Shown here piece by piece: positions 37,242-47,092 of a DNA stretch of 64,000 nucleotides (the first letter of the stretch is position 1; each line of letters begins with the position of its first letter). The translations under genes were made by a program, and so were the position numbers. A model generated the notes under the pieces. It saw nothing but the letters and a program-made list of their open reading frames with translations, did no database searches and was not told the DNA's origin. The stretch comes from Anaerovibrio lipolyticus (lineage in GTDB: Bacteria > Bacillota > Negativicutes > Selenomonadales > Selenomonadaceae): the NCBI RefSeq assembly GCF_021531495.1, contig NZ_JADYTY010000008.1, positions 1 through 64,000 on the forward strand, given 5' to 3'.

Positions 37242-38309
37242 TTAGAGATTAGCAATAACGGCCTGAGTCATGGTCTTGGTGTCTGCCTTCTTAAAGCCCT
37301 CATGCCAGAGATCAGCTGTCCGCCAGCCCTCAGCCAAAGCCTTGTCCACAGCAGTCTCAATGGCCTGAGCTGCCTCCTCCTCATTGAGAGAATATCTCAA
37401 CAGCATAGCAGCAGAAAGAATAGTACCTACTGGATTGGCAATGCCCTTGCCAGCAATATCTGGCGCAGAGCCATGAATTGGCTCATAAAGGCTGGTCAGC
37501 TCACCAATGGAAGCAGATGGCATCATGCCAATGGAGCCACCGATAACAGCAGCCTCATCACTGAGAATATCACCAAAGAGATTGCCAGTTACAATAACAT
37601 CAAACTGAGTAGGACGAACTGCCAGCTGCATAGCGCAATTATCTACATAGAGATTATTCAGCTCCACATCCTGATAATCCTGAGCAACCTGAGCTACAGT
37701 GCGTCTCCACAGACGAGAGGTAGCCAATACATTAGCCTTATCTACAGAAGTTACCTTGCCACGACGAATACGGGCTGTTTCAAAGGCCAGCTTGGCAATC
37801 CGCTGTACCTCTGGAATGGAGTAATTCTCCAAATCCCAAGCCCGCTCAGTGCCATTGTAGGCCTCAGACTCGCATTTCTCACCGAAATAAATACCGCCTA
37901 CCAGCTCACGGACAATAACCAGATCTACACCCTTTACCAGCTCCTGCTTCAAAGGAGAGTACTCAACCAAAGCATCTGCCACCTTCACTGGACGCAGATT
38001 TGCATATAAGCCCAAGCCCTTGCGCAGACCAAGAATAGCCTTTTCAGGCCGCAAAGATGGCTCCACATTATCCCATTTGTCACCGCCTACAGCACCAAAG
38101 AGCACACCGTCAGCAGCCTTGCAGGCCTCCAAGGTATCCTCTGGCAAAGGAGTACCAAATTTATCATAGGCAGTACCACCAGCATCCTTGTATTCATATT
38201 CCAGTGCCAAAGAAAACTTCTCTGCTGCTTTCTTCAGAACCTCTACGGCAGAATCTGTAATCTCGCTGCCAATACCATCACCTGGAATTACTACAATTTT
38301 CTTAGCCAT
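37242..38309 (-). CDS. leuB: 3-isopropylmalate dehydrogenase
   Basis: NAD-dependent oxidative decarboxylation in leucine synthesis. The ATG at 38309 begins AKKIVVIPGDGIGSEI and has AGGAG upstream; a much longer upstream open frame is not conserved. RELVGGIYFGEK, NLYVDNCAMQL and GSAPDIAGKGIANPVGTILS are the family substrate and cofactor motifs; 355 residues. It precedes ilvB by 17 bases. leuA/C/D are not in the window. A GC-rich hairpin (38327-38357) lies just before the ribosome site. Confidence 0.94.
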   Translation of the reverse strand: MAKKIVVIPGDGIGSEITDSAVEVLKKAAEKFSLALEYEYKDAGGTAYDKFGTPLPEDTLEACKAADGVLFGAVGGDKWDNVEPSLRPEKAILGLRKGLGLYANLRPVKVADALVEYSPLKQELVKGVDLVIVRELVGGIYFGEKCESEAYNGTERAWDLENYSIPEVQRIAKLAFETARIRRGKVTSVDKANVLATSRLWRRTVAQVAQDYQDVELNNLYVDNCAMQLAVRPTQFDVIVTGNLFGDILSDEAAVIGGSIGMMPSASIGELTSLYEPIHGSAPDIAGKGIANPVGTILSAAMLLRYSLNEEEAAQAIETAVDKALAEGWRTADLWHEGFKKADTKTMTQAVIANL

Positions 38310-38326
38310 ATTGAATCCTCTCCTTG

Positions 38327-38357
38327 CTGGGGGCGCAGCAAAGCCTCTGCACCCCAG
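38327..38357 (-). promoter_or_regulatory. Hairpin adjoining the leuB ribosome binding site
   Basis: CTGGGGTGCAG and CTGCGCCCCCAG form a strong stem with an 8-base loop ending directly before AGGAGAGG of leuB. No T-box signature was found, so its role, if any, is unknown. Confidence 0.35.
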
Positions 38358-38481
38358 GATATTACTTATATCCTTTACTTGTTTAAAAAAATGATAACAT
38401 AAATATTCTATATCATTGCCACTGGCTTTAGCAATAGCCTTGTGTAAATTTTTGGAAAACAATGAAAAAATAAACCTAGGT

Positions 38482-41400
38482 TCACACCTTAACAATACTG
38501 CCATCCCGCAGCATATAAAGATATTTTTCTGCCACCTTGCTGTTCAGAACAGATTCCACCGCCTGGCTATATAGCTCCAGCTGCAGGCTGTAGAGCTGTT
38601 TCACATGATGAGCATTGGTATTTCTATCTGTTTTATAGTCTATCAATACCAGTTTCCCCTTCTCCTGAAACAGTACATCAATAACACCCTGATTAAAAAT
38701 CTCTGCCTCTGACCTGCGTACCTCTGAAAAATAACGCTCTGCTGGCAGCATACGGCAGAAAGGCATCTCCCGCCATATTTTATCAGCCTGCAGCATTCTC
38801 TGTCCCAGAGGAGAAGCAAAAAAGCCTGCTACCTGAGGCGTATTAACCATTGATAACTGATCCTCAGTGATAATCTCCCTATATACCATTTCCTCCAGCT
38901 GTTTCTCCACACCAGCCCTATCCAGTCCCTGAGTCAAATCCAGATGCTGCATAACACTGTGCATCAGCGTACCATATTCTGTACTGCGGGATACCTGCCT
39001 GCCCTCCTGCTGGCGCTGGAGAAATACAGGCCTTGGATAATTATATTCTCTTTGCTGCTCAGAAGACTGACCTCCCTCAGGGGCAATCTCTGAGCCAGCC
39101 TCCTTTGTCCACAACAATTCATAATCAGTACCCTCCTGCTCCAGCTCCCTGCCAAAACGCCTTTTTAGCTCGGAAACAGACAGCTTGGCTGGCACCTTCT
39201 CTGTACCCTGAAAATCATACTGCCAATCCAGCACCCTATTAATGCGCTGTGTCCATATCTCTTCTGCTGGCAATAACTCGCCAGCAATTACTTTTTCCAG
39301 AATCTCTTTGCTGGCCTCAGCCTCCATACCTGGCTGACAAATATCCCCGGCAGGAATCAGATGTACCTGCCATTGGCTTTCCCGGCCCATAGCCACCTGC
39401 ATATAGCCTAAGCCTTGTCCATATTGTTCCGGTGTCAATCCTTCAAATTGAGCAAAGGCCTGACCTGCCTCTGGGTGTCTTGCCACAGCTGAAGCTACCC
39501 AATCCAAATAGGAATTGGCCTGACTAATACCATAGGCTGGCAAGGTCTGACGAGGCAATTCCTCCTGCCAAGCCTTATCTTGACAGCTATAATTACGATA
39601 CTGGCACCACTTTTCCACAGACTTCTGACCATTAGCTACCCTGCCTGTCATAATCAGTTTTTCCCTGGCTCTCGTCATAGCCACATACAGAACCCGCAGT
39701 TCCTCTGCCTTTATTTCCTTCTGAATGCCAGCCTTTACCGCCAGTCTGGCAAAGGAAGGATAGGATACAGATTTTACAGTATCTATATTATGCAAGCCCA
39801 GCCCCAGCTTTTTGTGTATCAGAACTGGCTCCTTCAGATCATTCATATTAAATCTTTTAGCCATATCTGCCAGCACTACAATAGGAAATTCCAAGCCCTT
39901 GGATTTGTGAATTGTCATCACACGGACCACATCCTCATTTTCTCCCAGAGTTCTAGCCACAGAAAGATCCGTATCCATGCTTTTGATTTTTTCTACAAAG
40001 CTAAGGAATCTAAATAAGCCTCGATAATTGGTATTTTCATATTCCCTGGCTCTATCTATCAACATGCGCAAATTGGCCTGCCTCAGAATCCCCCCCGGCA
40101 TACAGCCTACATACTCATAGTAGCCTGTATCCTGATAAATCTTACATAGCAGCTCCGGCACCCCCATAGAGCGAGCCTGCTGCCGCCAACGGCTTAGCTT
40201 CTCCAGAAATACACCTATTCTATCCTTGAGAGATATTTCCAGCTCAGACTCTGGACAACCAGCCTGTATCAAGGCTTGATAGAGATTCTTCTCCTCAGCG
40301 CCCAACCTTATCTGAGCCAATTCCTGGGCGGTTAAACCCACAATAGGCGAATAAAGCACCGCCGCTAAAGGAATGTCCTGCATGGCATTATCAACAATGG
40401 ACAGAACACTGGTTATCACCTGTATCTCTGTGGTTTGAAAATATCCCCCATCTACAGCCGCAAAAACAGGAATATTATTTAGCTGAAATGCTTCCTGCAA
40501 AATCTCTGCCTTGGCAGAGGCAGCCCGGAGCAAAATAACCATATCCCGCCAACGCACTGGCCGATAGCCATTATTCTCCCCCTGAGCCAGAGATTTGTCA
40601 AAAACCAAATAACCAGAATTTTTTAACTCCAGCAAACGACTGGCAATATGCTGTGCCTCCAGCTGAAAGCTTTTTAGCTCTTCCTGGGCTTCCTCCTGGT
40701 CCCCTTGAGTCTCTTCCTGGCCCCCCTGAGCCTCCTCCAAGCCCTGTTCCATAATAATATCCAGCTCCACAGCCTTGTCCGCAGGGAATACCTCCCCCTG
40801 CTCCGGCCCCTTTTCATAGCCATAAGGCTCTCCTGGATTTAGCATGGCTCTTTGGTCATAATCAATTTCCGCCGGCTCTGCGGTCATTAATTGGGCAAAA
40901 ACAAAATTTACAGCAGAAAGAATTTCCTGTCGACTGCGGAAATTTCGCCCTAGGGTAATCAACTGTTGAGCCTCGTTGCCACCATCATATTTTTCATATT
41001 TATCCATAAACAGGGCAGGCTCTGAGGAACGAAAACCGTATATACTTTGCTTTACATCTCCCACAATAAAGAGATTCCCCTGATTCTCTCCTGCAATCAA
41101 GGACACAATGGTATCCTGTACCTGATTGGTATCCTGATATTCATCCACCATGATTTCCCGATATTTCCGCCGCAGCTGCAGAGCCGCCGCAGAGGGCTGA
41201 ATATGGTCTGGCGTGGAACCCTCTGCCATTAACAACTGCAGGGCATAATGCTCCATATCACCATAGTCAATAATATTCCGCTCCTTCTTGGCTGCCTTGT
41301 AGGCCTGATTAAATTCCAGCACCAATTCCACAATAGCCTCTGCATCCTGATGCAGCTTGGCCAAATCCTCCAGCATAATGTCCTCAGGGTCCAGCACAAA

Positions 41401-42432
41401 ATCCTTCCGCATCTGCTCTACAGCAATTTTTACGCCGTCATTGGCGTTCTTAATAGCTTCCCGCAAATCTGGATCTATATCCAGCTTCCCCCCTGGCATA
41501 TTAATAAATTTGGTTTCCTTGTAATCCAGCACCCGAAAGGCATCATAAATATCCTGCCAATCCTTGTCCAAGGCCTCATTAATACCATTGAGAATGCTGT
41601 CTATTCGGTCCAGTCGTTCATCATATTTGGCTCTAGTCTTAGGCTCATCCACCTGCTCCACCAGCAGGTAAAATTTCTCTCTGGCTGCCATTGCCTTGGC
41701 CATGTACTGGTGCAAACCACTATAAATCATCTGCCACCACAGGGTATAATCCTGTAAATATTTTTTAGGCGCCTTTTTTTCATCAACCGGACTGTAGGCC
41801 TCTACCAACTGGCGAAGCCAATGTTCAGGAAAAGGCTGATTTCTGGACTGGTCATGAAGCTTCAAGACAATATTATAAAGCTGATCATCCCCTCTATCAG
41901 TGCCATACTTTTCCCCAAACTCCTCTAAGAGAGCATCTCCCTGTGCATAGCGATTCTCAAAAATCTCATCCAGAATCTCCTGTTGCAGCAATATCAGCTC
42001 ATTTTCATTGGCTACTCTGAATCTAGGGTCCAAATCTATGTCAGCAAAATTGTTTTTGATAATGCTTTGGCAAAAGGAATCTATGGTGGATATGGAGGCT
42101 CCTGCCAAAAGTATAATCTGCCGCTGCAGCCTGCTAATCAGAGCCTTATTAGGCGGGGTATTTTCCAGTTCCTGAGCAATAGCCTTTTGCAGCCGCTGGC
42201 CAATACGGTCACTCATTTCCGCCGCAGCCGCCTTGGTAAAGGTTACTACCAGCAGTTCATCCACACTCCAGGGCTTTTCTGCCTCTGGCCTATTCTCCCC
42301 TAGAGGCCGCAGCAAATGGCTTACTACTCGCTCTACCAGCACGGCAGTTTTGCCAGAGCCGGCGGCGGCAGACACCAATATATTTTTATTATCCAGGTCA
42401 ATAGCCTGCTGTTGCTCCTTGGTCCAGCCCAT
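38482..42432 (-). CDS. addA: ATP-dependent helicase/nuclease subunit A (AddA)
   Basis: UvrD-like helicase and 5'-3' strand nuclease of the AddAB double-strand-break repair complex. Walker A SAAAGSGKTAVLVERV is near 17-32, the DEYQDTN helicase motif II in the middle, MTIHKSKGLEFPIV (motif V) and RVLYVAMTRAREKL (motif VI) later, and the C-terminal RecB nuclease with LVLIDYKTDRN. 1316 residues. An acidic Glu/Gln repeat tract (EEAQGGQEETQGDQEEAQEE) lies near residue 575. The ATG overlaps the addB stop (TAATG). Confidence 0.96.
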   Translation of the reverse strand: MGWTKEQQQAIDLDNKNILVSAAAGSGKTAVLVERVVSHLLRPLGENRPEAEKPWSVDELLVVTFTKAAAAEMSDRIGQRLQKAIAQELENTPPNKALISRLQRQIILLAGASISTIDSFCQSIIKNNFADIDLDPRFRVANENELILLQQEILDEIFENRYAQGDALLEEFGEKYGTDRGDDQLYNIVLKLHDQSRNQPFPEHWLRQLVEAYSPVDEKKAPKKYLQDYTLWWQMIYSGLHQYMAKAMAAREKFYLLVEQVDEPKTRAKYDERLDRIDSILNGINEALDKDWQDIYDAFRVLDYKETKFINMPGGKLDIDPDLREAIKNANDGVKIAVEQMRKDFVLDPEDIMLEDLAKLHQDAEAIVELVLEFNQAYKAAKKERNIIDYGDMEHYALQLLMAEGSTPDHIQPSAAALQLRRKYREIMVDEYQDTNQVQDTIVSLIAGENQGNLFIVGDVKQSIYGFRSSEPALFMDKYEKYDGGNEAQQLITLGRNFRSRQEILSAVNFVFAQLMTAEPAEIDYDQRAMLNPGEPYGYEKGPEQGEVFPADKAVELDIIMEQGLEEAQGGQEETQGDQEEAQEELKSFQLEAQHIASRLLELKNSGYLVFDKSLAQGENNGYRPVRWRDMVILLRAASAKAEILQEAFQLNNIPVFAAVDGGYFQTTEIQVITSVLSIVDNAMQDIPLAAVLYSPIVGLTAQELAQIRLGAEEKNLYQALIQAGCPESELEISLKDRIGVFLEKLSRWRQQARSMGVPELLCKIYQDTGYYEYVGCMPGGILRQANLRMLIDRAREYENTNYRGLFRFLSFVEKIKSMDTDLSVARTLGENEDVVRVMTIHKSKGLEFPIVVLADMAKRFNMNDLKEPVLIHKKLGLGLHNIDTVKSVSYPSFARLAVKAGIQKEIKAEELRVLYVAMTRAREKLIMTGRVANGQKSVEKWCQYRNYSCQDKAWQEELPRQTLPAYGISQANSYLDWVASAVARHPEAGQAFAQFEGLTPEQYGQGLGYMQVAMGRESQWQVHLIPAGDICQPGMEAEASKEILEKVIAGELLPAEEIWTQRINRVLDWQYDFQGTEKVPAKLSVSELKRRFGRELEQEGTDYELLWTKEAGSEIAPEGGQSSEQQREYNYPRPVFLQRQQEGRQVSRSTEYGTLMHSVMQHLDLTQGLDRAGVEKQLEEMVYREIITEDQLSMVNTPQVAGFFASPLGQRMLQADKIWREMPFCRMLPAERYFSEVRRSEAEIFNQGVIDVLFQEKGKLVLIDYKTDRNTNAHHVKQLYSLQLELYSQAVESVLNSKVAEKYLYMLRDGSIVKV

Positions 42433-45400
42433 TAGATTTCCTCCTTATCAGCTTGATTGCCTCTCTGCTGAGACAGCTCTGCTTCAATATTCTCCATAAA
42501 CTCCTTATCCCCCTGCTGGACTACACGGCGATAACCAAAGCCCTCCAGCTGAGCATCAAAGCCACAGATAGCCCGATAATTGCAATATTCGCAGGTACTG
42601 TGTCCTTCCCGATTTCTGTAAGGCACTGGTGCAATTCTTCCCGCCAAAATATCTCGGCCTGTGTGCTGCAGTAGTTCCTCCACATATTCCAGCAAAAGCT
42701 CCAACTCTCGTGGCTGACGCAAATAGGTGGCATTGGCCATTAAATCCCCACCCTTTTTCATAGTAGCATGAATAAAACGGCTTTTGGCCCCAGGCTGGGA
42801 CAAGGTACTGTCAATCAGCTGTACCAGCTCCTTATCAGCCACAATCCAGCCTGGCATTAACAGCTTTTTCTCCAAGGCAGCAATAACCTCCTGCTGGCTC
42901 TCTCCATGACTGGCCAAGCTGGCTCTAGGCTGTTTGAGAAAATAATATAACATACCTACAGGCAAAGCCTCCTCTCCCTGCTGAGCCGAGAGAAATTGCT
43001 TGGTTACCAGCAAATAGGTTAAAAGCTGCAGCTTAATACCGTAGTATACATCCATAATATTAATAGCCGCATTGCCTGTCTTGTAATCCATAACCATAAA
43101 ATAACGACCATCCTCTGTCATATCTATACGGTCAATCTGACCATTGAGAGACAATTTGTTCCCGGAGGACAGCTTGTACACCAGAGACAAAGCTCTTTGA
43201 TTGGCATCCTTGGCCATACTGCCAAAACCTTCCTCAAAATACTCTGGATGAAGCTGGCTGACTGCATCAAAGGCGCACAGTCTCTGGAGGGCAAAAGCTG
43301 CTGTATTTTCAATACGCCTCAACCTAGCCTCCAGCTGCTTACGCTGAAAGATAACATTATTTCCCAGTTTTGGCGCCAGGCGATGCAAGATTTCATGACA
43401 CATCTGCCGCTGTTCTGACTCCGAAACATCACTCCAACGACGATTTTGGTTCTTTAGCTCCTGGCCAAATTCCCGCAATACACCATGCAGCAAGGTGCCT
43501 AGCTCTGGATTACTAAACTCACTAATGCGTCTCTCCTGCAATTTAAGACCATATTGCACATAATATTGGAAAGGACAGCTATTATACCGCTCCAATCTGG
43601 TTACACTGCCTCTCAGCCAGCCCTTAGGGGCAAAAAGTTTCCGGGACAAATCTGCTGGCAGGGCATCATCTCCCCGCTTGCTGGACAATCCCTGCTGTAA
43701 CAAAGCCAAGGAGTGAGCCAAACCCTGATCACTATGCTGTACCAGCCAATTGTAGACACCATACCATTTGTCCTCCATAGCCCCCAAATCCCGGCAACGC
43801 CCCAAGGCTTTGCCTAGGCCTGATACAGCCTGATGCCCCTCTGCCACAAAGCCATCACTTTGCAAAATCTGCCACAGCTTTACCTCTGGCAGCAGGCGTC
43901 TCACCCAACGCAAAAGTGCTGCTGGCTCCCGGCCATTGCCCTCATCATCAGAAAGGGCATAGGATATCCACAGGTAGCTGCTAGCCTCATTAAATCCCTT
44001 GTACAACAGCCAAGCCTCATTAAAGCTGTTTTCCTGACCAATAATAGAGAGATGCTTATTATCTGTCTGTACCTGATTAATATGGATTCTATCCCCATCA
44101 GACAGAATCACATTCTCACTGGAACGCCGAGGCATGGTGCCTGCATTAGCTCCCGGTATAAAAATTGCCGTCAGATTTTCCATGCTATTCTGGTCAAAAG
44201 AACCAATGCTGACATAATCCAAGCCAGGAGGTATGAGGCTAATAACCATGTTATCCAGTCCTTCCTCCATAACATTGGCAAATTCCAACAATCTGTCCTG
44301 AGGGGAAAACTCACCTAGCTCCACAATCTGATCCAGCAGCTCCATAACAGCAGTCCAAAGCTGTTGATGTTCCCTAGCCCCAGCCAAATCCCCCTGCAGC
44401 TCTGCCTCCTTAGACATCCGCTCCAACTGTACCGGTACCTGCAGCTCCATAAGGAAATTGTAAACCGCCTCAGCTAGACCTGCCAAATCTCCTGCCTGAG
44501 ATAACTGCTTTTGCAAGGACTCCAAAGGCTTCACAACCCGCAAACGACATCTATCAGCTCTTTCTGCCCGCGCCCTTTCCTTTTCATCTATATCCTCTGT
44601 CTCTAAGCTATAACGACGCATATACTGCCAAGGCTCTGGCTGAGTCCATCTTTTCCGGCCCCGAATACCAAATTCCAGCACATAATTCTCCAGCTCATCC
44701 AATTCATCAGACAGCAAATTACAGGATTCCTTAAAAAATCCTGTTTTTAAACAACGAAAAACATTTTCATAGCTCCAGCCTTGGCGACTGATACAGATAG
44801 CCAGAGCTGAACGAATCAACTCTGCCAGGGGATGCTTGATTCCCTGTCTTTTAGCCGCATTAAAGAAAGGTATGCCATATTCCTGCAAAACCAGCTCTGT
44901 CAGGAAGCCGTAACCATCCTCATCCCGTAGCAAAATTCCTATATCACTCCAGCTGCAGCCTTTTTCCCGCACCAGACGCACAATCTCTGCTGCCATAGCC
45001 TCCAGCTCCAACCTTGGTGCCGCTGCCTCCACAATTTTTATATTCTGAGCTGGCCCCTGATAATCTGGATACCCCGGCTGCCAAGGCCTAATATGATGGT
45101 TCATCCACTGAGCCTCCATAGCCTTGAGAGCAGGATTGCCATATCTGCTGCCCCCAGTTAAAAAATGTTCCTCTACAGACATTTCCTTGTTAGCCGCCAG
45201 CTCCAACAGATAATTTCTCGTCTGACAGCTGCGATAAAAAATATCCTCTCGAGGCAGGTAGTCAAAAAGAACACCAGCCTGCAGCCCAGTGGTATCCATA
45301 GTCAAATTCACATGAACATCACTGCACAAATCAAATAATTGATTAAGAATCTGCTTTTCCAGAGGATTAAAGAACAAAAAGCCATCCAGCCAAAGCTCTG

Positions 45401-46013
45401 CTCCCTTAACCAACTGGGACTGAGGCAGCTTTTCCACCAATTTGGCCATAATATCCTTGCCATCATTGTAACGACCTGCCATAGCCTCATTAAAATCTCC
45501 ATAGATGCTGGCCATGTCCAGAAGCTTACCCTGTAACCGGCTGTTAGTCTCTCCAATGGTTTCAGAAAGCTGCAACAGGTTTTCCGGAGAAATACAGTAG
45601 CTTTTCATTTCATTGATAATATCTGACAATTCCCCCACAAAGCCCCGCTGTCTGGCAGCCTTGGCAAAGGCCTGCAGCCCCTGGCTATCCTTATCTGCCA
45701 ATCTTTTATCCAATAGCTTCTTCAAAAGCAGATGCCGTCCCAGCTCTGTTAAGCCAGGCTCCAAGGCTCCTCCAGTTTCCTGCAAAACCTGATAGGCAAA
45801 ACGACGAAAGCCGTAAATATAGCAGCTGCTAAAGCCCCGTCCCTTCTTGGCCAGCAAGGAAGCCAGCTGCCGCTCCACCCGGTAGGTCATATGCTCTGGC
45901 AGCAGTAAAATAATTTTTTGGCCTGCTGGAGCCCCCAACAGCTTTTCCTCAATCCTTTCCAAACATAGCGCGGTTTTGCCGCTGCCTGTCCGCCCTGTAA
46001 CAATCTCCAGCAT
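42432..46013 (-). CDS. addB: ATP-dependent helicase/nuclease subunit B (AddB)
   Basis: Partner of AddA that recognises Chi and supplies the second nuclease. N-terminal Walker A VTGRTGSGKTALCLERI, inactivated helicase fold in the middle, and a C-terminal RecB-type nuclease with FMVMDYKTG. Fe-S cysteines are visible: CPFQYYVQYGL and the C-terminal CEYCNYRAICGF. 1193 residues. GGAGG precedes the ATG. addB-addA order is standard in Firmicutes. Confidence 0.95.
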   Translation of the reverse strand: MLEIVTGRTGSGKTALCLERIEEKLLGAPAGQKIILLLPEHMTYRVERQLASLLAKKGRGFSSCYIYGFRRFAYQVLQETGGALEPGLTELGRHLLLKKLLDKRLADKDSQGLQAFAKAARQRGFVGELSDIINEMKSYCISPENLLQLSETIGETNSRLQGKLLDMASIYGDFNEAMAGRYNDGKDIMAKLVEKLPQSQLVKGAELWLDGFLFFNPLEKQILNQLFDLCSDVHVNLTMDTTGLQAGVLFDYLPREDIFYRSCQTRNYLLELAANKEMSVEEHFLTGGSRYGNPALKAMEAQWMNHHIRPWQPGYPDYQGPAQNIKIVEAAAPRLELEAMAAEIVRLVREKGCSWSDIGILLRDEDGYGFLTELVLQEYGIPFFNAAKRQGIKHPLAELIRSALAICISRQGWSYENVFRCLKTGFFKESCNLLSDELDELENYVLEFGIRGRKRWTQPEPWQYMRRYSLETEDIDEKERARAERADRCRLRVVKPLESLQKQLSQAGDLAGLAEAVYNFLMELQVPVQLERMSKEAELQGDLAGAREHQQLWTAVMELLDQIVELGEFSPQDRLLEFANVMEEGLDNMVISLIPPGLDYVSIGSFDQNSMENLTAIFIPGANAGTMPRRSSENVILSDGDRIHINQVQTDNKHLSIIGQENSFNEAWLLYKGFNEASSYLWISYALSDDEGNGREPAALLRWVRRLLPEVKLWQILQSDGFVAEGHQAVSGLGKALGRCRDLGAMEDKWYGVYNWLVQHSDQGLAHSLALLQQGLSSKRGDDALPADLSRKLFAPKGWLRGSVTRLERYNSCPFQYYVQYGLKLQERRISEFSNPELGTLLHGVLREFGQELKNQNRRWSDVSESEQRQMCHEILHRLAPKLGNNVIFQRKQLEARLRRIENTAAFALQRLCAFDAVSQLHPEYFEEGFGSMAKDANQRALSLVYKLSSGNKLSLNGQIDRIDMTEDGRYFMVMDYKTGNAAINIMDVYYGIKLQLLTYLLVTKQFLSAQQGEEALPVGMLYYFLKQPRASLASHGESQQEVIAALEKKLLMPGWIVADKELVQLIDSTLSQPGAKSRFIHATMKKGGDLMANATYLRQPRELELLLEYVEELLQHTGRDILAGRIAPVPYRNREGHSTCEYCNYRAICGFDAQLEGFGYRRVVQQGDKEFMENIEAELSQQRGNQADKEEI

Positions 46014-46030
46014 ATTCTAACCTCCAGTGT

Positions 46031-46062
46031 AAAAAAAGAGGGCTGTTATAATTCAGCCCCCT
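46031..46062 (-). terminator. Terminator after the PaaK-like gene
   Basis: GAGGGCTG and CAGCCCTC-type stem with an 8-base loop and seven T residues on the minus strand, between the PaaK-like stop (46079) and the addB start. Confidence 0.8.
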
Positions 46063-46078
46063 AAATGTAAATTTTAAA

Positions 46079-47074
46079 TTATGGCATAGCCTGCCATACT
46101 ACCCCTGCATATTCTGTAGGATTAGCCAACCGGGTCAGAGTACGCCCGCAAGGGCATGGCTCATCCAGACGCATAACCACCTGACCAGTGCGATAGCGGA
46201 AAATAGGCATAGCCTCAGCTGCCAGCGGTGTCAAAACCAGCTCACCAGCCTTGTGTGGCTCTGTAATAACTCTATCTGTACCATATTCCACTACTTCAGG
46301 ATAAAAATAGTCCTCTTGAATATGGAAACCCTCTCCCTCCTGACAAGGGAATATAATACCAGCACAACCCAAGGCTGGAGAATTATACACCATGGCAGCC
46401 TCTGCCTGCAGGCGTTGCTCAATATAAATATGATTAGGGTTCTGCAAGCCCTCCTCCATACAGATAATCTTAGGCAGGAACAAATCGTCAGCAGAAATAT
46501 TGCTAGCCTGCAACATAACCACCAACTGCATAACCTGCTTAAAATCGCTAATCAACACATCCACATGACAGGTAGTCATCAGCTCTCTGATATTCTCAGG
46601 ATTGTTGCCCAAAAGAACTACGGTAACCCCCATATTCTCCAAAGCATATTGTACATCCATCAATCTGCTGTCTGAAGCTTCCCCCAACAGTCCTGCCACA
46701 GCAGCACTGTTTAAGCCCTGAGCCACCAATACTCTGGTCATCATTTCAATTTGATAAGCCAAATCACCATTGGTGTACATTTTTATAAAGCTATTATTAT
46801 AGCCTAGGCGGGAAATTCGCAAAACCGCACTGAGAGGCAAGGTCAACAGATTGTAAATTGAAACACTCTGCAGGTCATCCAGAGTTGTAAAAGGCAGCTT
46901 AGCAATATCCTCCAGAGATTTTATATCCTTGCTGCTAATTCCCGCATCGGTAAACTTTCTATAATAGAAAGCACTTTTTTCCATAGCCCATTCTATGCGT
47001 TTTTGCAGCTTCTTTAATTGCAGTTCAGACATATCCTCCCTGCTCATTTGCTCTATAGCTGGATTAGCTATCAC
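46079..47074 (-). CDS. Degenerate phenylacetate-CoA ligase (PaaK)-like protein
   Basis: 331 residues aligned by eye to PaaK: N-terminal YYRKFTDAGISSKDIKSLEDIAKLPFTTLDDLQ and C-terminal GFHIQEDYFYPEVVE, ELVLTPL..EAMPIFRYRTGQVV and CPCGRT are clearly of the family. The ATP-binding SSGTTGKPT region is replaced by SRLGYNNSFIK, the YGLSE adenylate motif by YNSPALGCAG, and the C-terminal lid domain after CPCGRT is almost absent (PaaK is about 430 residues). It is therefore probably not an active adenylating enzyme. GTG start with TAGGAG upstream; follows cheR by 18 bases. Confidence 0.75.
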   Translation of the reverse strand: MIANPAIEQMSREDMSELQLKKLQKRIEWAMEKSAFYYRKFTDAGISSKDIKSLEDIAKLPFTTLDDLQSVSIYNLLTLPLSAVLRISRLGYNNSFIKMYTNGDLAYQIEMMTRVLVAQGLNSAAVAGLLGEASDSRLMDVQYALENMGVTVVLLGNNPENIRELMTTCHVDVLISDFKQVMQLVVMLQASNISADDLFLPKIICMEEGLQNPNHIYIEQRLQAEAAMVYNSPALGCAGIIFPCQEGEGFHIQEDYFYPEVVEYGTDRVITEPHKAGELVLTPLAAEAMPIFRYRTGQVVMRLDEPCPCGRTLTRLANPTEYAGVVWQAMP

Positions 47075-47092
47075 TTAATCATCTCCTAAAAC

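Noticed and set aside
37225-38481. T-box leader upstream of leuB or ilvB
   Set aside because: No T-box (TGG.ACCGCG-type) sequence or specifier stem could be found; only a single hairpin near the ribosome site.
38310-38504. N-terminal extension of leuB (65 codons)
   Set aside because: The extension is not conserved in LeuB proteins, crosses the addA end and the leader hairpin, and the ATG at 38309 has a good ribosome site.
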